Positions 30,142-41,252 of a DNA stretch of 64,000 nucleotides are shown in pieces; the stretch's first letter is position 1; each line of letters starts with the position of its first letter. Source of the DNA: Prochlorococcus marinus str. MIT 9302 (GTDB lineage Bacteria; Cyanobacteriota; Cyanobacteriia; PCC-6307; Cyanobiaceae); assembly GCF_000759975.1 (NCBI RefSeq), contig NZ_JNAM01000006.1:62001-126000 (forward strand), given 5' to 3'. The notes below the pieces were generated by a model. It ran no database searches and was not told where the DNA came from. It saw only the letters and a program-made list of their open reading frames with translations. Made by a program: the position numbers and the translations under genes.

Positions 30142-30506
30142 TTAATAATTTGCATCAAATAATAACCCAAATAAAAGCAAAGAAAGGAAAGTATTATTAC
30201 CTCGGTATAGTGAAAAAATAAAAGCATGAATTTCCTCTTTTGAAATAGAACAAATAGTTGATATACAAAAGAAGAGAATGTACTAAAACATCCCAAAAAT
30301 CCTAAATAGAATAACAATAATATTTTGTTATTAATAAAGTCTAACGCTACTAAGATTCCTAAAATAAAAGATGATATGAAATTTACTATTGAAGTATTTT
30401 GAATATTAAATCCTATATTAATTTTTAAATTATTTTGTATAAAAATCCTAAGTATTAATCCAAAAGTGCTCCCACATAAAACAATACTAATTGATTCAAT
30501 ATCCAA
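30138..30506 (-). CDS. crcB: Fluoride channel subunit CrcB/Fluc (first copy)
   Basis: A 122-residue four-helix membrane protein. It has STFGLILRIFIQNN (first helix region), FISSFILGILVAL, and GFLGCFSTFSSFVYQL, the canonical G-x-x-G-x-F-S-T-F-S signature of Fluc fluoride channels. The start is TTG at 30506, three bases after the stop of the SH3 gene in the same frame; no ATG is available. It overlaps the next crcB by 4 bp. No fluoride riboswitch is evident; expression probably comes from the gyrB promoter. Confidence 0.85.
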   Translation of the reverse strand: MDIESISIVLCGSTFGLILRIFIQNNLKINIGFNIQNTSIVNFISSFILGILVALDFINNKILLLFYLGFLGCFSTFSSFVYQLFVLFQKRKFMLLFFHYTEVIILSFLCFYLGYYLMQIIK

Positions 30507-30509
30507 AAT

Positions 30510-32800
<2,291 letters not shown>

Positions 32801-32951
32801 TTAATATAAAAAAAAAACATTTATCTTTTCAAATGTTATTTAAAAAGATCTTTTATTAAACTTACCACTGCAATAAGAGAAAGGCTCGAAGTCTATGAAA
32901 AATTTAATCACTTATATTATATAGCTAATAAATTTTTCTTCAGAAATTCAT

Positions 32952-33851
32952 ATGTCTTCTTATACACCTCATGTAATAGTTTTAATTGGAGCCACAGCAA
33001 GTGGAAAAACAGAATTAGCTATTGAAATTGCAGAGTATTTTAAAACTCATATACATAATATCGATTCAAGACAAATTTATAAGTCTATGGATATTGGAAC
33101 AGCCAAACCATCTGCCAATCAACAAAAAAAAATCAAGCATTTTTTAATAGATATAGAAGAGCCTATTAATCCAATTAATGTAAAACAATTTCAAGAAATT
33201 GCTCAAAAATCAATAACAAGAGAAATTCAGCAAAATAATTTACCTTTTCTTGTTGGAGGAAGTGGTTTGTATATGAACTCAATAACTAAAGGTTTTTTTG
33301 TGCCAGATATCCCGCCGCAAAATCATTTAAGAAGACAATTGGAAAAACTTGGTGAGAAAGAATGTTGGGAGCTTTTAAAAAGTTGTGATCCAATATCAGC
33401 AAAAAAAATCAATTTTGCTGATCAAATTAGAACAATAAGAGCTTTGGAAGTCTTTTACGTAACCGGTCAACCTTTATCATCTCAGAAAGTTCAAAAACCA
33501 CCTGAATGGAGAATACTAGAGCTTGGATTAAATAGAGATGATTTAAAAGAAAGAATTTCACGAAGAACAAAAAATATGTTTTTATCTGGAATTATTGAAG
33601 AAACGAAACATCTTATTTCTCGATATGGATCTGATTTACCAATATTAGAAACCATTGGTTACTGTGAAGCTAAGAATGTTTTAAATAATAATTTACCTAT
33701 TGAAAAGGCGATTGAATTAACCACTATAAAAACGAACCAATTCGCTAAAAGACAAAAAACATGGTTTCGTAATAAAAATAATCCTATTTGGCTGAATAAC
33801 AAAAACCTACTAAAAGATGCAATAATTAAAATAGAATCTTTTTTAGGCTAA
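32952..33851 (+). CDS. miaA: tRNA dimethylallyltransferase
   Basis: MiaA (299 aa) adds a dimethylallyl group to A37 of tRNAs reading UNN codons. The P-loop GATASGKT is at residues 13-20, followed by [19 protein letters not shown], which holds the catalytic aspartate, then [17 protein letters not shown] and [18 protein letters not shown], and late [12 protein letters not shown]. All are MiaA blocks and length is normal. It is divergent from gyrB with a 151-bp gap and lies 55 bp before infC on the same strand. Confidence 0.96.
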   Translation: MSSYTPHVIVLIGATASGKTELAIEIAEYFKTHIHNIDSRQIYKSMDIGTAKPSANQQKKIKHFLIDIEEPINPINVKQFQEIAQKSITREIQQNNLPFLVGGSGLYMNSITKGFFVPDIPPQNHLRRQLEKLGEKECWELLKSCDPISAKKINFADQIRTIRALEVFYVTGQPLSSQKVQKPPEWRILELGLNRDDLKERISRRTKNMFLSGIIEETKHLISRYGSDLPILETIGYCEAKNVLNNNLPIEKAIELTTIKTNQFAKRQKTWFRNKNNPIWLNNKNLLKDAIIKIESFLG

Positions 33852-33906
33852 ATTTATGAAAAATAGATTTTTGTTTATCATCCAATCAATTTAAAAACTA
33901 AACTGA

Positions 33907-34479
33907 ATGCCACCACGTCCACGCTTTGACCGTCGCGCTCCTGTTAGGGAGCTCCCAAATATTAATGAAAGAATAAAATACCCTCAATTGAGAGTCGTTG
34001 ATTCAGATGGAAAACAATTAGGTGTTATAGATAGATTGGAAGCATTAGAAATAGCCTCAAAAAGAGAACTTGATTTAGTTTTGGTAAGTGAAAAAGCAAA
34101 TCCTCCTGTTTGTAGAGTCATGGATTATGGAAAATATAAATTTGAACAAGAAAAGAAAGCAAAAGAAGCAAGAAAAAAATCTCATCAAACAGAAGTTAAA
34201 GAAGTAAAAATGAGGTACAAAATTGATAAACATGATTATGACGTACGAATAGGTCAAGCAACTAAATTTTTAAAAGCGGGAGATAAAGTAAAATGCACTG
34301 TAATGTTTAGGGGCAGAGAAATTCAACACTCAAATTTAGCTGAAACACTCCTTTTAAAAATGGCAAATGATTTAGAAGAACAATCAGAAGTACAACAAAA
34401 ACCAAAACGAGAAGGAAGAAATATGATTATGTTTTTAAGCCCAAGAAAAACTCCTCTTATTAAAAAAGATGAAGGTTGA
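33907..34479 (+). CDS. infC: Translation initiation factor IF-3
   Basis: IF-3 (190 aa) keeps 30S subunits free and checks the start codon and initiator tRNA. The N-terminal domain contains [33 protein letters not shown], and the C-terminal domain contains [52 protein letters not shown]. The start is ATG here, not the AUU used for autoregulation in E. coli. It is not next to rpmI-rplT; the rpmI start lies about 29.5 kb away at the right edge. GntR regulator and cysE follow. Confidence 0.97.
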   Translation: MPPRPRFDRRAPVRELPNINERIKYPQLRVVDSDGKQLGVIDRLEALEIASKRELDLVLVSEKANPPVCRVMDYGKYKFEQEKKAKEARKKSHQTEVKEVKMRYKIDKHDYDVRIGQATKFLKAGDKVKCTVMFRGREIQHSNLAETLLLKMANDLEEQSEVQQKPKREGRNMIMFLSPRKTPLIKKDEG

Positions 34480-34557
34480 GCAATTATTATCTAAAAGCTA
34501 TGACGAATGTTAAAGTGTCACTATGAGTAAAAATTAATTTGCAAGGATTTTTCTAAA

Positions 34558-35544
34558 GTGAGATTCCATATTCAACAAGAAAGTGATATTCCAGCGTCAA
34601 CACAACTCTATAATCAAATATGCTTTGCTATAGCGGCAAGACATTATCCTCCTGGGCATAGGCTGCCAAGCACTAGGCAACTTGCAATGCAGACTGGACT
34701 TCATAGAAATACTATAAGCAAAGTTTACAGACAACTTGAAATGGATGGGGTTGTTGAAGCCATGGCTGGATCAGGTATTTATGTAAGAGATAATCTTACT
34801 AAAAGAAACTTTAAAAAATCGGTCTACTCAAAACACAAAATAGATAAACAACCAAATCAAGAAGTAAAGCAGACTATTGATAAATTCATTAATCTTGGCT
34901 GCACCTTACAAGAAGCAAGAGAAATATTAACCAATGAAATTGATTGGCGTATTAAATGCGGTGCAAAAATTATTGTAAGTACTCCTAGAGAGGATATAGG
35001 AGCGTCTATGTTAATTGCAGAAGACCTCTCCCCAAAAATTAATGTACCAGTAGAAGTTGTTCCTATGGAAGAATTAGAAAAAGTGTTGAGTAATTCAAAT
35101 AATGGTACTGTTGTCACAAGCCGATATTTTTTACAGCCTCTAGAAAAAGTTGCGAAACAACATGGATTACGAGCCATTGCAGTTGACTTGAGTGACTTTC
35201 AAAAGGAATTAAATATTATCAAAGAATTAAATACTGGAAGTTGTGTAGGTATTGTTAGTATTAGTCCTGGTTTATTGCGAGCAGCAGAAGTTATTATACA
35301 CAGCATACGAGGCGGTGAATTAATTATTATGACGGCAATCTCAGATAATAATAGTAGACTACTTTCACTATTAAAAGCCTCAAACCACATAGTGTGTGAT
35401 GGGCCTAGTTTATCAGTTGTGGAAAACACATTATTAAAAAATAGGTCTCAGCTCATGAGATTACCGCAAATAATATGTGCTAAAAATTATTTAAGTATCG
35501 AAACAATAAATCATTTAAAAAAAGAAATAGGTGTTATTAATTAG
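34558..35544 (+). CDS. GntR-family transcriptional regulator
   Basis: A 328-residue regulator. The N-terminal winged helix (residues 1-78) is of GntR type: STQLYNQICFAIAARHYPPGHRLPSTRQLAMQTGLHRNTISKVYRQLEMDGVVEAMAGSGIYV. The C-terminal 250 residues are not an aminotransferase (too short, no PLP lysine) and I do not recognise a clear FadR or UTRA effector domain; the profile is closer to YtrA-like proteins with a longer ligand part. The start is GTG at 34558, with AAGGA 12 bp upstream. cysE starts 3 bp after it, so it may be co-transcribed with, and might control, sulfur assimilation; that link is only positional. Confidence 0.88.
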   Translation: MRFHIQQESDIPASTQLYNQICFAIAARHYPPGHRLPSTRQLAMQTGLHRNTISKVYRQLEMDGVVEAMAGSGIYVRDNLTKRNFKKSVYSKHKIDKQPNQEVKQTIDKFINLGCTLQEAREILTNEIDWRIKCGAKIIVSTPREDIGASMLIAEDLSPKINVPVEVVPMEELEKVLSNSNNGTVVTSRYFLQPLEKVAKQHGLRAIAVDLSDFQKELNIIKELNTGSCVGIVSISPGLLRAAEVIIHSIRGGELIIMTAISDNNSRLLSLLKASNHIVCDGPSLSVVENTLLKNRSQLMRLPQIICAKNYLSIETINHLKKEIGVIN

Positions 35545-35547
35545 GCC

Positions 35548-36285
35548 ATGATGCTAAGAACTTTTAAGTCTGATATAGAAATTATCAAAGAGAGAGATCC
35601 TGCTGCTAGAGGAATATTAGAGATTTTTCTTTGCTACCCAGGGTTTCAATCAATAGTTATTCATAGGTTTACTCATAAATTGTGGCACTTAAAAATTCCT
35701 CTAATTCCTCGCTTGTTAAGTCATCTCAATCGGTTAGTAACAGGTATTGAAATCCATCCTGGGGCAAAAATTGGTAAACGGGTTTTCATAGATCATGGGA
35801 TGGGAGTTGTAATTGGGGAAACGGCTGAAATAGGAAATAATTGTCTGCTTTATCAGGGAGTAACATTAGGAGGTACTGGTAAAAGTCATGGGAAAAGGCA
35901 CCCAACCTTAATGGAAAATGTTGTAGTTGGAGCTGGTGCTAAAGTTCTTGGATCGATCACAGTAGGATCCAATACACGTATTGGTGCTGGTTCAGTAGTT
36001 GTACGTAATGTGGGAGGGAACAGTACTGTCGTTGGAGTTCCTGGAAGAGTAGTGCATCAGAGTGGGGTCAAAGTTAATCCATTAGCTCACTCTGCCTTAC
36101 CAGATACAGAAGCTAATGTGATAAAAAATTTAATGGATAGAATAGACTTACTAGAAAATGAAATTCTGAAATTACAAAAAACTTTGCAGTGTATAGCTAA
36201 CTCAGAATCTATTGATATTTCTAAACTCGGCGAAGCTCAAAATCTTAAAGACAAAGAAATTATAGACTTTCTTGGAGATGATTAA
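35548..36285 (+). CDS. cysE: Serine O-acetyltransferase
   Basis: SAT (245 aa) makes O-acetylserine from serine and acetyl-CoA, the first step of cysteine synthesis. The left-handed beta-helix is visible as hexapeptide repeats: GIEIHPGAKIGKRVFIDHGMGVVIGETAEIGNNCLLYQGVTLGGTG, then HPTLMENVVVGAGAKVLGSITVGSNTRIGAGSVVV. The catalytic Asp-His pair lies in FIDHG. The 70-residue C-terminal extension is helical and longer than the minimal enzyme. It follows the GntR gene by 3 bp and is convergent with secA (8 bp). Confidence 0.95.
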   Translation: MMLRTFKSDIEIIKERDPAARGILEIFLCYPGFQSIVIHRFTHKLWHLKIPLIPRLLSHLNRLVTGIEIHPGAKIGKRVFIDHGMGVVIGETAEIGNNCLLYQGVTLGGTGKSHGKRHPTLMENVVVGAGAKVLGSITVGSNTRIGAGSVVVRNVGGNSTVVGVPGRVVHQSGVKVNPLAHSALPDTEANVIKNLMDRIDLLENEILKLQKTLQCIANSESIDISKLGEAQNLKDKEIIDFLGDD

Positions 36286-36293
36286 ATAGTGAT

Positions 36294-39125
36294 TTAATTG
36301 TTATCCTCTTTGTCAGTTTTAGGTTGAAACATAAACATTGAATAAATGACATTTCGTCTCATATTAGTCATCATTTCTAGAAACATATCATATCCTTCAT
36401 TTTTGTACTCGATTAAAGGGTCTTTTTGTCCATAACCTCTCAATCCAACTGATTCTCTCAAGGAATCCATGGATTGAAGGTGTTCTCTCCATAAATTATC
36501 AATTTGCTGCAAAATAAAAAATCTTTCAGCTTCTCTCATTAATCCTGGACGAATCTTTTCTATTTGTGATTCCTTTAAATCATAAGCTATTCGCAATTGC
36601 TCCTGAAGGTAGTTTTTTAATTCTTCTATTGATAGTAACTTGATATCATCAACTTTAAGGTCATCTAATAAATATATAAATTCTTTAACTTTAGCAATTA
36701 ATTGATCAATATTCCATTCTTCTGGAGGTAGATCAGGATTAATATAGGCCTCTACAATTTCATACATTGTTCTTTCTCCATAACCTATAACTTGCCTCTT
36801 TAAGTCAATTCCTTGCAAGACTCTTAGTCTTTCGCTATAAACTGCTTTTCTTTGATTATTCATTACCTCATCATATTCAAAAACTTGTTTTCTAATATCA
36901 TAATAATATGTTTCTACTTTCTTTTGAGCACTCTCTAAAGACCTAGTAAGCATTCCTGATTCGATAGGCATATCTTCATCAACCCTAAATGCATTCATTA
37001 GATTTGCTACCCTATCACCTCCAAAAATCCTTAACAAATTATCTTCTAAAGATAAAAAGAATCTTGTACTTCCAGAATCACCTTGTCTTCCTGCTCTTCC
37101 TCTCAGTTGATTATCCACTCTTCTTGATTCATGTCTCTCAGTACCTATGACATGTAAACCTCCTGCCTCTCTTACTTTTTGTTCTTCATGAATCAAAACT
37201 TTTTCATATTCGGCTTTTACACGTGCTAAAGATTCTCTCAAAAGCTTGATCATGTTATCTTCGGTTGGTGCTTTTTCTGAAGCCGTAGCTATTCTGTCAT
37301 CTAACTCCAAAACAGAAAGTTGTCTTTCACCCCAATTCTTAATAAGTTCATTGGATAAAAGAGAGAGATTCTTTTCAACTTCTTCATCCAGTTTGCAAGG
37401 AAAAAGATTTGTTGAAGATTCTGGCATGTTCTTTTTAAAATTTGAGCCCGCTTTTGAAGAGAAACCACCCTTAGATTTTGAAATTCTTTGTTTAGGGATA
37501 GGTGGCTTATGCTCATCATCTGGCTTTACTAACAAAGGAATGAGAATCTCTTTTAATTTAAGTCTCGCCATATAGTCACTGTTACCGCCGAGAATGATAT
37601 CTGTTCCCCTTCCAGCCATATTAGTAGCAATAGTAACAGCACCTGCTCTTCCAGCCTGAGCTACAATTTCCGCCTCGCGTTCAACATTCTCTGGCTTAGC
37701 GTTTAACAAGTTATGGGGAATTTTTTCTTCAGCTAGAAGTGAACTTAACAACTCACTTTTTTCAACACTTGTTGTACCAACTAAAACAGGTCTACTATCT
37801 CTATGAATTTGTGCAGTTTCTTTTGCAACAGCTTTCCATTTACCTATCTCTGTCTTAAATACTTGATCAGTCCAATCTTGTCTCTTTCTTATTTGATTTG
37901 TTGGTATAACTGTTGACTCTAATTTATAAGTTTTTTCAAATTCAACCTCTTCTGTTTTTGCAGTTCCCGTCATACCTGCTAGACCAGGATATAACAGGAA
38001 AAAATTCTGATAAGTAATGGATGCTAATGTTTGAGTCTCAGGCTGAATTTTAAGACTCTCTTTCGCTTCTATTGCCTGATGCTGTCCATCACTCCATCGC
38101 CTTCCAGGCATGACTCTCCCTGTAAATTCGTCAACTATTACAGCCTCATCATTTTTAATAATATAATTTACATCTCGAATAAATAATTCTTTGGCTTTTA
38201 AAGCATTGGTTATATAGTGCGCCCAAGGATCTTTGGGATTATATAAATCACTAACTCCCAAATACTCTTCACATTTAGCGAAACCCTGATCAGTTAATAT
38301 ACAACTTCTCTGCTTTTCATCAACTTCATAATCCCCTTCTGGATCAATACCATCTTTACTTAATTCTTTTGCTTTAACTAGTGCCAGAGCTAATTCTGAA
38401 GCTTTTTGATATTTTTCTTGGGGTCTTTCAACTTGGCCAGAAATGATTAGAGGTGTTCTAGCCTCATCAATTAATATTGAATCGACCTCGTCAATCACAC
38501 AGTAATTAAATTTTCTTTGCACTACCTCATTAATATCGGTGGACATATTATCTCTTAAATAATCAAATCCTAATTCTGAATTCGTGGCATAAGTTATATC
38601 GCAGTCGTAATTTTTCTTTCGATCAATAGGGCTCATATCTTGTTGAATCAACCCAACGGATAAACCTAAAAAACGATGAACTTGGCCCATCCACTCAGCA
38701 TCTCTTCTAGCTAAATAATCATTTACGGTAACTACATGAACCCCTTTTCCGGTTAAAGCATTTAAATAACAAGGTAATGTTGCTACAAGAGTTTTTCCTT
38801 CTCCAGTTTTCATCTCCGCAATTTGACACTCATGTAAAACCATCCCGCCTATTAACTGAACGTCAAAATGTCTCATATCAAGAACCCGTTTACTTGCTTC
38901 TCTAACAATCGCGAAGGCTTTTGGAAGAAATTCTTCCAATAATTCTTTTTGTTTTTTAATATCTAATTCTGATGAGATCTTTGATTTAAGAATATGAGTT
39001 TCTTTTCTCAACTCATCATCAGTTAATTTAGAAATTTCTTCTTCTAAAAAATTTATCTCTTCCACTATTGGTTGATAGCGCTTTAACTTTCGTGTATTCG
39101 GATCTCCCAACAAAAGTTTTAGCAT
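36294..39125 (-). CDS. secA: Preprotein translocase ATPase SecA
   Basis: SecA (943 aa) drives preproteins through SecYEG at the plasma and thylakoid membranes. Walker A is MKTGEGKT (residues 105-112), the DEAD-type box is [20 protein letters not shown], and NBD2 has [24 protein letters not shown] and [14 protein letters not shown] basic, low-complexity insert follows NBD2's GGNSDYM block (about 540-590; [20 protein letters not shown]...), as in cyanobacterial and plastid SecA. The C-terminus ([12 protein letters not shown]) lacks the zinc-binding SEC-C motif. ATG at 39125; divergent from a GNAT gene. Confidence 0.97.
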   Translation of the reverse strand: MLKLLLGDPNTRKLKRYQPIVEEINFLEEEISKLTDDELRKETHILKSKISSELDIKKQKELLEEFLPKAFAIVREASKRVLDMRHFDVQLIGGMVLHECQIAEMKTGEGKTLVATLPCYLNALTGKGVHVVTVNDYLARRDAEWMGQVHRFLGLSVGLIQQDMSPIDRKKNYDCDITYATNSELGFDYLRDNMSTDINEVVQRKFNYCVIDEVDSILIDEARTPLIISGQVERPQEKYQKASELALALVKAKELSKDGIDPEGDYEVDEKQRSCILTDQGFAKCEEYLGVSDLYNPKDPWAHYITNALKAKELFIRDVNYIIKNDEAVIVDEFTGRVMPGRRWSDGQHQAIEAKESLKIQPETQTLASITYQNFFLLYPGLAGMTGTAKTEEVEFEKTYKLESTVIPTNQIRKRQDWTDQVFKTEIGKWKAVAKETAQIHRDSRPVLVGTTSVEKSELLSSLLAEEKIPHNLLNAKPENVEREAEIVAQAGRAGAVTIATNMAGRGTDIILGGNSDYMARLKLKEILIPLLVKPDDEHKPPIPKQRISKSKGGFSSKAGSNFKKNMPESSTNLFPCKLDEEVEKNLSLLSNELIKNWGERQLSVLELDDRIATASEKAPTEDNMIKLLRESLARVKAEYEKVLIHEEQKVREAGGLHVIGTERHESRRVDNQLRGRAGRQGDSGSTRFFLSLEDNLLRIFGGDRVANLMNAFRVDEDMPIESGMLTRSLESAQKKVETYYYDIRKQVFEYDEVMNNQRKAVYSERLRVLQGIDLKRQVIGYGERTMYEIVEAYINPDLPPEEWNIDQLIAKVKEFIYLLDDLKVDDIKLLSIEELKNYLQEQLRIAYDLKESQIEKIRPGLMREAERFFILQQIDNLWREHLQSMDSLRESVGLRGYGQKDPLIEYKNEGYDMFLEMMTNMRRNVIYSMFMFQPKTDKEDNN

Positions 39126-39299
39126 GAGTAACCGTCCTTGAAAAATTCATCTTATTACAAACATTATAAATTAGTGCGTTACAACAGAATGAAGAAAAAT
39201 TATATCTCTTTATTTTCTAGAAAGTATCGACTAGGGTATTTAAATTAAAATGACGAAAACAAACTAGTTATACTCAATGTTTATACAACTTTTTAAAAA

Positions 39300-39755
39300 A
39301 TGAAGGCAATATCTCTAATAAACCATTCCAAAGGGGCTGTGGGATTAAGGTTTTTTGGATTAGGCCCTCATCTTAAGCCCACTAATGGATTATATAAGCT
39401 ACAAAAATTACTTGATAGCAATGCTTTCTGGGCAAAAAGTAGAACAATTAATGATCTCAAAAAATGTCTTGCCAACAGTGACGTTATAATAAGTCTTTGG
39501 GTTGGCAACGAAATAGTTGGTTTTGGTAGAGCTTTAACAGATGGTATTTACCGAGGCGTTCTTTGGGATATAGTTATCGATCAAAATCATCAGGGAAAAG
39601 GTTTTGGCACATTAATTATAAAAAATCTTTTATCGTCTAAAAAGATTAAAAATACAAAGAAATTATATTTAATGACGACTAATAAAAAGTTATTCTATTC
39701 TCAATTTGATTTTAAAGAAGTTACTTCTCAGAAATTATTAATTCGTGAAATATAA
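39300..39755 (+). CDS. GNAT-family N-acetyltransferase
   Basis: A 151-residue single-domain acetyltransferase. The acetyl-CoA block is VLWDIVIDQNHQGKGFGTLIIKNLL (about 89-113), with Q-x-x-G-x-G-x (QGKGFG) motif A; motif B is near KKLYLMTTNKKLFYSQFDFKEV. The N-terminal part includes KPTNGLYKLQKLLDSNAFWAKSRTINDLKKCLANSDVIISLWVGNEIVGFGRALTDGIYRGV. Substrate unknown. ATG start; divergent from secA across 174 bp and convergent with the NTF2-like gene (21 bp). Confidence 0.87.
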   Translation: MKAISLINHSKGAVGLRFFGLGPHLKPTNGLYKLQKLLDSNAFWAKSRTINDLKKCLANSDVIISLWVGNEIVGFGRALTDGIYRGVLWDIVIDQNHQGKGFGTLIIKNLLSSKKIKNTKKLYLMTTNKKLFYSQFDFKEVTSQKLLIREI

Positions 39756-39776
39756 ACCACTTCTTCTATCAAACAA

Positions 39777-40208
39777 TCAAGATACAAATTTACTATAAAG
39801 CCATCTTATAAAAGGACCTACAATAGGAACTGGTCCAAAAGTTGGTCCACAAAAATCGAAATAATCTCTATGCTCTTTTATTAATCCATTTTCGCCAAAT
39901 AACAAACGTGTAGTTCCGGGATAAATAAATTCTTTACCCATAATTTTTAAACCCATTGTCCATTCAACAAATCCACAATTTCCACTTATCGAGATTGCAT
40001 GAGTTTCTAAAAAAACATCATCACATCTTTTAACAAGCTTTTCTTGAGCTTTGATATAAGAATCTAATCCCTCTGTTTCCTGCGTTGGATCTACAAAAAT
40101 AACATTCTCATTATAAAATTCTGCCCATTTTTGTTTTGTTGGTGCATCTGCTCCATAAGGTTTAGTAAATAATCCCCTTAAATCATCTATAGAAATTACT
40201 CTGGCCAT
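39777..40208 (-). CDS. NTF2/SnoaL-like protein
   Basis: A 143-residue soluble protein with a cone-shaped NTF2-like pattern: N-terminal helices (TKQKWAEFYNENVIFVDPTQETEGLDSYIKAQEKL) and a curved sheet (NCGFVEWTMGLKIMGKEFIYPGTTRLLFGENGLIKEHRDYFDF). The HRDYFDF segment is typical of SnoaL-type members, which may be isomerases, hydrolases or binding proteins. A hydrophobic C-terminal stretch (PIVGPFIRWLYSKFVS) could bind a membrane or lipid. Function unknown. It lies 45 bp downstream of tRNA-Gly on the same strand. Confidence 0.8.
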   Translation of the reverse strand: MARVISIDDLRGLFTKPYGADAPTKQKWAEFYNENVIFVDPTQETEGLDSYIKAQEKLVKRCDDVFLETHAISISGNCGFVEWTMGLKIMGKEFIYPGTTRLLFGENGLIKEHRDYFDFCGPTFGPVPIVGPFIRWLYSKFVS

Positions 40209-40253
40209 TACACAACTATTGTTATTGATATTCTAAAAGATATAAACATTAAA

Positions 40254-40325
40254 AGCGGATGAAGAGATTCGAACTCTCGACATTCTCCTTGGCAAGGAGA
40301 TGCTCTACCACTGAGCTACATCCGC
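40254..40325 (-). tRNA. tRNA-Gly (anticodon GCC)
   Basis: The minus strand from 40325 folds as a 72-nt tRNA. Acceptor arms GCGGATG and CATCCGC pair perfectly with a U discriminator; the D arm contains TAGCTCAGTGGTAGAGC; the anticodon stem TCTCC/GGAGA encloses TTGCCAA with anticodon GCC; the T arm contains GAGTTCGAATCTC. CCA is not encoded. It reads GGC and GGU. Confidence 0.96.
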
Positions 40326-40385
40326 ATAACATTGTTATTTTATCTCAAAGAAGGGATCAATGATAGAAATAATTAATTTTTTCAA

Positions 40386-40862
40386 CTAATTTAAATTTTT
40401 AATTAAGGATCCCATCTCAATTGCTTGTAAAGCATAATTCCAACCAAGATTATTCTTAATCCCTGCTCTCTCTAAAGCCTGCTGCATAGTATCAGTAGTT
40501 AAAACTCCAAAGATAATTGGAACATTATTCTCATTTGAAACTTGTGAAATACCTTTACTAGCCTCTGATATAACTACATCATAGTGAGAGGTTTCACCAC
40601 GAATAACCGCCCCAAGAGCAATTACAACGTCATAACTCTTTTTTTTCATAAGAGTTTTAGCTGCGATTGGTAATTCGAATGAACCTGGTACCCAAACTAT
40701 ATCTACTTGATGACTTAATTCAGAAGTATCTAAACCATGTCTTTTTAGACAATCAAGGCAACCAGATAAAATCTTATTTGTAATTAAATCATTAAATCTT
40801 GCTATTACAATTCCTACTTTTAAAGTAGATGCATTAGTAAAAGACCCCTCAAAAATAGCCAT
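40386..40862 (-). CDS. ribH: 6,7-dimethyl-8-ribityllumazine synthase
   Basis: Lumazine synthase (158 aa) joins the ribityl-uracil amine with dihydroxybutanone phosphate in the penultimate step of riboflavin synthesis. Marks: [37 protein letters not shown], and [15 protein letters not shown] with catalytic H93. Length is normal for the family, whose members assemble as pentamers or 60-mers. It follows psbZ by 49 bp on the same strand. No FMN riboswitch is seen. Confidence 0.96.
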   Translation of the reverse strand: MAIFEGSFTNASTLKVGIVIARFNDLITNKILSGCLDCLKRHGLDTSELSHQVDIVWVPGSFELPIAAKTLMKKKSYDVVIALGAVIRGETSHYDVVISEASKGISQVSNENNVPIIFGVLTTDTMQQALERAGIKNNLGWNYALQAIEMGSLIKNLN

Positions 40863-40911
40863 TAAATTTTACTTAGATATATTAATAGACTCTCACGAAA
40901 AGGTATTCAGT

Positions 40912-41109
40912 TCAAATTAAGTTGGCAATAACTCCCTCAATCAATACTAAGTGGAACCAAACTCCTCCAATAATTTCAACTTTCTTGATCTCTGGATTAC
41001 GTCTATCAGATGGATCAGACTGTGTCATATAGAAATATGGTACTCCCACTACTGCTATTAAAGATGCAAATAAAAGAGCATTTATAAAGAAAAAGTTTAC
41101 TGCCTGCAT
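40912..41109 (-). CDS. psbZ: Photosystem II protein PsbZ (Ycf9)
   Basis: A 65-residue protein with two membrane helices (about 3-23, VNFFFINALLFASLIAVVGVP, and 45-63, IIGGVWFHLVLIEGVIANLI) joined by a polar loop (MTQSDPSDRRNPEIKK). The VVGVP motif after helix 1 and overall layout match PsbZ, a peripheral photosystem II core subunit near CP43. Length is near the usual 62 residues. A TATAAT lies 24 bp upstream of its ATG within a symmetric divergent promoter shared with mutS. Confidence 0.85.
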   Translation of the reverse strand: MQAVNFFFINALLFASLIAVVGVPYFYMTQSDPSDRRNPEIKKVEIIGGVWFHLVLIEGVIANLI

Positions 41110-41131
41110 GATTCGGTCTTGAGTTTTTTTT

Positions 41132-41150
41132 GATTATAAATACTATAATC
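41132..41150. promoter_or_regulatory. Symmetric divergent -10 region between psbZ and mutS
   Basis: GATTATA-AATAC-TATAATC is a perfect inverted repeat. It puts one TATAAT on the minus strand (41138-41133), reading toward psbZ 24 bp away, and one on the plus strand (41144-41149), reading toward mutS about 104 bp away. Both are exact -10 consensus hexamers. No matching -35 boxes are clear. Promoter activity in either direction is inferred. Confidence 0.5.
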
Positions 41151-41252
41151 TCACGAAAGTGATTTTTTTTGGAGAAAATTTACATACTTTTAGCTACTTT
41201 AAAATGCAAAAAAAAAATTTTTACCTAATATCAATTTAGGAATTAAAAAAGT

